Part shown: positions 40,570 through 45,037 of the stretch, in pieces | Layout of the letters: each line of letters begins with the position of its first letter | How positions within the stretch are numbered: position 1 is the first letter of the stretch | From: Treponema sp. | GTDB taxonomy: Bacteria; Spirochaetota; Spirochaetia; Treponematales; Treponemataceae | Length of the DNA: 45,037 nucleotides | Direction: 5' to 3' | NCBI GenBank assembly: GCA_022510865.1 | Contig: JAFLSQ010000018.1 | Coordinates: forward strand, 1 to 45,037 | Notes under the pieces: model-generated | What the model was told of the DNA's origin: nothing | Seen by the model: only the letters and a program-made list of their open reading frames with translations | Databases searched by the model: none | Program-made: the position numbers and the translations under genes

Positions 40570-42435
40570 CTAGAGCTTGAAGTTTGACAAATCGTCCATG
40601 ATTTTTGTGAGGCTCTTCTGAGTCTGGCTCGTTGATTCCGTCGTCACCTGAACCGCATTTGAAATCTGATTTGAGAAACTTGAAATCTGCTGCATATTAT
40701 CAAGGATTGTCGTTGTGATTGATTGCAGACGGCGCATCGTGTCAAGAATCTGCTCGCCGCCGGTGAGCATTTCTGTCGAACCGCCGCGGACTTCCGTGGT
40801 TGAGTCGCTGATTGCCCGCATCGCAAGCAGAACCTGCTGGTTTCCGGCGTTTTGCTCTGCCATCGCATTTGAGATTACAGACTCCTGATTTTTTACCTTC
40901 TGTGACAGATTGTAGATGTTCGCAAAAGCCTCCTCAACCTGCCTGATGTCATCCGCGATTGCCGAGATTCCGTCGGACAGCGAGTGAAGGTTCTCGTCAA
41001 TCATTTTGCTCTGGTCGCTTGACTGCTCGGCAAGCTTGCGGATTTCATCCGCTACGACCGCAAAGCCTTTTCCCGCCTCGCCCGCGTGCGCGGACTCAAT
41101 CGCGGCGTTCATTGCAAGGAGGTTCGTGCGGCTTGCGATGCTCTGAATCATTCCGGAAGCCTGAAGAATTCCCGCTGACTGCTCGCGGATGTTCTCCGCC
41201 GCCGTTACCGCAGTCTTGACGGAGTGCTGGCCGTTCTCGGCTGCCTCTGCGAGCGAGACGACCGAAGATGTGTTTTTCTCCAGAATCTGGGTGACGCTCA
41301 CGACGTTCGCGACCATCTGCTCCACTGCGGCGGAAGATTCCGAGACACTGGAAGCCTGCGTCTCAATCGAACTGCTGAGCGCGCGGATGTTCCCCATAAT
41401 CTGCTCAACCGCGCTGTTCGACTGCGTTACGCTGGACGACTGGTCATCAATCTCCGTCTTGATGCTTCCGATTGCCTCGGTGATGCTCGCGACGTTCTCT
41501 TTCGTGAAGTCCATGTTTTTTACCATCTCATCGGACTGCCTCACCGTTGCCTGCGCGGAATTATACATATTTTTCAGAATCTGCGAAGTCTGATTTTTAA
41601 GGATGTTCGTCTCCTGCACAATCACGCCAAGCTCAGAGCGATTGTCCGGGCTTTCGTCTTTCACAGAGAAATCCCTTGTGGTCATTGCGTGGGTCAGGCG
41701 GGTTATGGCGTTCAGACAGCCTGTGATGTCGCTCACAAGCAGAATCTCAATCACAAGAAAGAGGATTATCGCAAAAATGACGATTGACAATCCCTCCTTG
41801 AAGATTGCGGTCTGGCCTCCGGCAATTGTCTTTGGTTTCAGCATTGTGCTGAGCGTGAGGCTCATAATTCCAAGCATTGCGAAAATGAGCGTGAGCACGT
41901 TACGCTGCGTCACATCCATCGACATTTGTTTTTTTTCGAACGGAATGTGCGATAGATTCGGCTCTACAATCCGCACCTGAATCACATAGCTCAGAAGCGC
42001 GATGTCAAGATAAACACCGAAATTAAAAAGATAGAGAATCAGAGTGGGGTTTGTGCCCATCATGGACTCAAGGTCAATTCCGCTCAGGACGACGCTCGCC
42101 GTAATCGCGCCGCCAAACAGAAACGAGCACATAACCGGAATCACCACGTTCACTTTGGCAAGCATTTGCAGTCTCTTGTTGATTTTTGCCGTGATTTCCG
42201 GGTCTCCGTTGAATCTGGTCACGTTTTTTTTCTGCAAATTCGCGGATGCCGCTCCAAGGCCGGCAATCACAAGCGTGATTAGAATGACGTGCGGTGATAG
42301 GAATACGCGCAGAACTTCTTTCCCCGTCATAAGGTCTGTTATGAGCGCGGCGGGCACGAACACGATAATCGGGGCGACATAAATCATAATCATCATCATG
42401 TAACCGTACCAGGGGATTGGATTGTTGTTTTCCAT
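40570..42435 (-). CDS. methyl-accepting chemotaxis protein without a periplasmic sensor domain
   Basis: This 621-residue receptor has about six hydrophobic segments in the first 250 residues, with only short loops between them, then a HAMP-like stretch ([21 protein letters not shown]) and a long coiled-coil signalling domain. The CheA/CheW contact tip is intact ([40 protein letters not shown]). The C-terminus lacks a CheR-binding pentapeptide. Such multi-TM receptors may sense membrane state, redox or energy rather than extracellular ligands. GGAG precedes the ATG, and a TTGACA promoter is upstream. It stands 12 bp before dnaE, so part of dnaE expression may come from its promoter. Confidence 0.93.
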   Translation of the reverse strand: MENNNPIPWYGYMMMIMIYVAPIIVFVPAALITDLMTGKEVLRVFLSPHVILITLVIAGLGAASANLQKKNVTRFNGDPEITAKINKRLQMLAKVNVVIPVMCSFLFGGAITASVVLSGIDLESMMGTNPTLILYLFNFGVYLDIALLSYVIQVRIVEPNLSHIPFEKKQMSMDVTQRNVLTLIFAMLGIMSLTLSTMLKPKTIAGGQTAIFKEGLSIVIFAIILFLVIEILLVSDITGCLNAITRLTHAMTTRDFSVKDESPDNRSELGVIVQETNILKNQTSQILKNMYNSAQATVRQSDEMVKNMDFTKENVASITEAIGSIKTEIDDQSSSVTQSNSAVEQIMGNIRALSSSIETQASSVSESSAAVEQMVANVVSVTQILEKNTSSVVSLAEAAENGQHSVKTAVTAAENIREQSAGILQASGMIQSIASRTNLLAMNAAIESAHAGEAGKGFAVVADEIRKLAEQSSDQSKMIDENLHSLSDGISAIADDIRQVEEAFANIYNLSQKVKNQESVISNAMAEQNAGNQQVLLAMRAISDSTTEVRGGSTEMLTGGEQILDTMRRLQSITTTILDNMQQISSFSNQISNAVQVTTESTSQTQKSLTKIMDDLSNFKL

Positions 42436-42476
42436 AAAAGTGTCTCCTGTCAGAATTTAGAAAGCAAATACCACTT

Positions 42477-42506
42477 ATTTTAGCACGGGAACGCCCGATT
42501 TGTCAA
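42477..42506 (-). promoter_or_regulatory. promoter of the MCP gene
   Basis: On the minus strand TTGACA (42501-42506) and TAAAAT (42477-42482) are 18 bp apart with an extended TGC. The spacer holds CGGG-N4-CCCG (42487-42498), a short inverted repeat. The leader is about 35 nt and contains the ribosome binding site. This is a vegetative type promoter, not the flagellar sigma-28 type. Confidence 0.75.
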
Positions 42507-42518
42507 AATTTTGCGCGG

Positions 42519-44858
42519 TCAGAGAAGCGAGCCTGCAAGATGCACCGCGAAGGCGCAGACCCATGCGATGATGCACTGCCATGCGGCAAGGGCGATTGCC
42601 CACCTTGTCCCAAGCTCCCGTTTTATGGACGCGACGGCGGCTATGCACGGCGAGTACAGCAGGCTGAACACGAGCAGGCTTGCGGCAGAGAGCGGGGATA
42701 GCTCTGATGCCACGTTCCCCGCGAACAGAATCTCCAGGGTGGAGACCACGCTCTCTTTTGCCATTACGCCGGAAATGAGCGAGGTGCAGATTCTCCAGTC
42801 GCCAAGGCCAAGCGGGCGCATCAGCGGCTCAAAAAGCCCGGAGATTTTTGCGAGGATGCTCGCTGACGAGTCAGCCGTGAAATTCAGGTGCGTGTCAAAG
42901 CTCTGCAAGAACCAGATGATGATTGTGGCCAGGAAAATGACTGTGAACGCGCGTTCCAGAAAATCCTTGGCTTTATCCCAGAGAAGCCGCGCCACGTTTT
43001 TAGGACTTGGCAGGCGGTAGTTGGGCAGCTCCATCACAAACGGAACCGGCTCGCCTTTGAAAAGCGTTTTTCTGTACAAAAGCGCGGCAAGGATTCCGAT
43101 TGCAATGCCAAGCACGTACAGGCCGGTCATAATCAGCGCGCCGCGCCCCGGGAAAAATGCCGCCACGAAAAACGCGTAAATTGGAAGTTTTGCGGTGCAG
43201 CTCATAAAAGGAGTGAGCAGGATTGTCATCTTGCGGTCACGCTCGCTGGGCAGGATGCGCGTGGACATAACGGCGGGCACTGTGCAGCCAAAGCCAATCA
43301 GAAGCGGGACGATGCTTCGCCCGGAAAGCCCGATTTTGCGCAGCAGTGTGTCCATCACAAACGCGACGCGGGCGATGTAGCCCGAATCCTCCAGAAGCGA
43401 CAGAAAGAAAAACAGCGTGACGATTACCGGCAAAAACGAGAGCACACTCCCGACTCCCGCGAAAATGCCGCTGATAATCAGATTGTGGAGGACGGCGTTC
43501 GTGCCAAGCGCGGTAAGCGCGGAGCTGGTCAGGGACGTGAGCGCGTCAATCCCACGCTCCAAAATCCCCTGAAAAAACGCGCCGATTACATTGAACGTCA
43601 GGAAAAAAACGCACGCCATAATCAGGATGAAAAGCGGGATTGCCGTGTATTTCCCCGCCAGAAGCGAGTCTATCCGCTGAGAGCGCACACGCTCGCGGCT
43701 TTCCTTGGGCTTTTTGACGGTGAGGCCGCAAACTTTATTGATGTATGAGTAGCGCATATCGGCGATTGCCGCGCTGCGGTCAAGTCCGCGCTCGCTTTCC
43801 ATTTGCAGCGCGATGTGCTCCAGAATCTCCTTCTCGTTCGTGTCCAGCTCAAGCTGGTAGAGAATCAGTTTGTCGCCCTCCAGAAGCTTGCTCGCGGCAA
43901 AGCGCACCGGAATGCCCGCCTTCTGCGCGTGGTCGCGAATCAGGTGGATTACCGCGTGGAGCGCACGGTGGACAGCACCTCCGCTCTCGCCCTCATCGCA
44001 GAAATCGCGGTGGAGCGGCTTCTCCTGAAAATGCGCTACATGGAGCGCGTGGCGCACAAGCTCGTCAACTCCCTGATTTTTTGCGGCCGAAATGGGGATG
44101 ACAGGCACACCGAGCATGGACTCCATTTTGTTCACGTCGATTGAACCGCCGTTCCCGGTCACCTCATCCATCATATTCAGGGCGATGACCATCGGCATCT
44201 CCATCTCCAGAAGCTGCATCGTAAGATAAAGATTCCTGTGGATGTTCGCGGCATCCACAATATTGATGATTCCGAGCGGCCTCTCGTTCAGCACGAAATT
44301 GCGCGAGATGATTTCCTCGCTGGAGTAGGGTGACATTGAGTATATGCCGGGTAAATCCGTGACGAGCGTGTCCGGGTGATTTTTTATCTGGCCGTCCTTG
44401 CGGTCAACCGTTACGCCCGGAAAATTCCCCACGTGCTGGCTCGCGCCCGTCAGCTGATTGAAAAGCGTCGTCTTGCCCGAATTCTGGTTTCCCACGAGCG
44501 CGTAGGTGAGGATTGTGCCGTCCGGCAGCGGATTTTCCCCGCTCTTCGTGTGGAATTTTCCTTCCTCGCCAAGACCCGGGTGCTCGGTCTGCGCAGAAAA
44601 ATCATCGGGATTGCCGTCCGCGTCCGTCCTGTCATCCGACGGCTCAACCTGGATTTTCTGAGCGTCGTCAAGGCGCATTGTCAGCTCATATCCGTTGATG
44701 TCGAACGATGCGGGGTCTCCCATGGGAGCAAGCCTGATTTTTTTGACCGTAGTCCCGGGAATCACACCCATGTCCAGAAAATGCTGGCGCAGCTCGCCGT
44801 TCCCGCCCACTTTTATGATGCGCGCCGCCTCACCAGTCTGCAAATCTTTTAGCGTCAT
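42519..44858 (-). CDS. feoB: FeoA-FeoB fusion ferrous iron transporter
   Basis: This 779-residue protein joins a FeoA SH3-like domain (residues 1-72) by an acidic linker (about 73-110) to a complete FeoB. The G-protein part has G1 GNQNSGKTT (123-131), G3 DLPGIY and G4 ALNMMDE. The membrane part carries the Nramp-like gate motifs with Cys residues (GFGCTVPAVMSTR, TPFMSCTAKLPIY, and SPCIAAVAS near the end). Ferrous iron is imported in a GTP-linked way. No separate feoC is seen. The ATG is 6 nt after a -10 box. A minus-strand gene, it has its own promoter at 44865-44893. Confidence 0.94.
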   Translation of the reverse strand: MTLKDLQTGEAARIIKVGGNGELRQHFLDMGVIPGTTVKKIRLAPMGDPASFDINGYELTMRLDDAQKIQVEPSDDRTDADGNPDDFSAQTEHPGLGEEGKFHTKSGENPLPDGTILTYALVGNQNSGKTTLFNQLTGASQHVGNFPGVTVDRKDGQIKNHPDTLVTDLPGIYSMSPYSSEEIISRNFVLNERPLGIINIVDAANIHRNLYLTMQLLEMEMPMVIALNMMDEVTGNGGSIDVNKMESMLGVPVIPISAAKNQGVDELVRHALHVAHFQEKPLHRDFCDEGESGGAVHRALHAVIHLIRDHAQKAGIPVRFAASKLLEGDKLILYQLELDTNEKEILEHIALQMESERGLDRSAAIADMRYSYINKVCGLTVKKPKESRERVRSQRIDSLLAGKYTAIPLFILIMACVFFLTFNVIGAFFQGILERGIDALTSLTSSALTALGTNAVLHNLIISGIFAGVGSVLSFLPVIVTLFFFLSLLEDSGYIARVAFVMDTLLRKIGLSGRSIVPLLIGFGCTVPAVMSTRILPSERDRKMTILLTPFMSCTAKLPIYAFFVAAFFPGRGALIMTGLYVLGIAIGILAALLYRKTLFKGEPVPFVMELPNYRLPSPKNVARLLWDKAKDFLERAFTVIFLATIIIWFLQSFDTHLNFTADSSASILAKISGLFEPLMRPLGLGDWRICTSLISGVMAKESVVSTLEILFAGNVASELSPLSAASLLVFSLLYSPCIAAVASIKRELGTRWAIALAAWQCIIAWVCAFAVHLAGSLL

Positions 44859-44864
44859 ACCCCA

Positions 44865-44893
44865 ATTCTAATGCAAAGACCGATTGCCCACAA
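44865..44893 (-). promoter_or_regulatory. feoAB promoter, short-leader type
   Basis: On the minus strand TTGTGG (44888-44893) and TAGAAT (44865-44870) are 17 bp apart. The ATG lies 6 nt after the -10, and the intervening bases are TGGGGT, so either a leaderless start or a very close ribosome site is possible. No Fur box is recognised. Confidence 0.6.
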
Positions 44894-44925
44894 GTGACCG
44901 CCCGCCCAAACCGGATTTATTTGCG

Positions 44926-44956
44926 CCCCCGCGAGGAAGCGCACGGGGGTTTTTTT
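44926..44956 (+). terminator. orphan intrinsic terminator upstream of feoAB
   Basis: CCCCCG (44926-44931) and CGGGGG (44944-44949) form a 6-bp GC stem with a 12-nt loop, followed by a T run (44950-44956) on the plus strand. There is no plus-strand gene upstream between it and feoAB, so it may end a short divergent or antisense RNA. Confidence 0.6.
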
Positions 44957-45037
44957 GTGAGATTTCCCCGCCAGTTCCCCGTAAAAAAATCCTCACTTGG
45001 CACGAAACTTTCCGCAAAACTGCCCCTCCCGACCGTT

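Noticed and set aside
44997..45012. Second sigma-54 promoter
   Set aside because: The -24 half TTGGCACG is perfect, but the -12 reads TTTCC and lacks the required GC. Nothing downstream is visible at the window edge.

Overview
The window looks like a chromosome segment from a host-associated spirochaete of the Treponema lineage. That is an inference from gene content (CheR and CheB, a large-type GMP synthase, a CBS/DRTGG pyrophosphatase, an M18 peptidase, a galactokinase, a RpoS-like sigma factor) and not from a marker gene. GC is near 50 percent and genes are tightly packed, many joined by ATGA overlaps. There is no rRNA, CRISPR array, transposase or integrase. The only RNA gene is a tRNA-Cys.

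Layout. 1-3.1 kb holds a MerR regulator, an array of seven near-palindromic 15-mers on a 22-bp period, a MIF-like tautomerase, and an eda-kdgK pair (2-keto-3-deoxygluconate to pyruvate and triose phosphate) closed by a terminator. 3.1-5.1 kb is a minus-strand padR-HAAS-DUF4097 operon. 5.3-7.4 kb is cheR-cheB. 7.4-10.5 kb (minus) is a methyltransferase, polyprenyl synthase, TPR protein and small membrane protein. 10.6-12.3 kb is parA-parB. 12.3-14.7 kb (minus) is an M18 aminopeptidase and a LacI regulator. 15-18 kb is an ECF transporter with both ATPases and the T subunit in one chain, a NUDIX hydrolase and a small membrane protein. 18.0-20.7 kb is tRNA-Cys, then pncB-nadE-nadD, a complete nicotinate-to-NAD route. 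20.8-22.3 kb is an alanine/glycine:cation symporter. 22.3-30.7 kb carries PHP phosphoesterase-galK, a pyrophosphatase, guaA, a YihY membrane protein fused to a cyclic-nucleotide-type domain, and asnS. 30.7-31.6 kb is an unusual cassette between 59-bp direct repeats. 31.6-34.0 kb is a MATE exporter and the RpoS-like sigma factor. 34.0-44.9 kb (minus) is feoAB, an MCP, dnaE, yggT and recG.

Most notable signals. (1) Two intergenic arrays with unrelated sequences share one design: eight positions, a near-palindromic core, a 22-23 bp period, and a place just 3' of an HTH regulator gene. The second array also lies in a cassette bounded by 59-bp direct repeats beside an HTH gene that has lost its start. 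(2) The RpoS-like sigma gene has a perfect -24/-12 (sigma-54) promoter, which suggests an RpoN-to-RpoS cascade like that of Borrelia. (3) At least eight transcription units start with an ATG only 6-8 nt after the -10 box, with no Shine-Dalgarno in most, which points to widespread leaderless mRNAs. (4) The NAD salvage operon sits directly behind a tRNA-Cys and its terminator, so it may depend on read-through.
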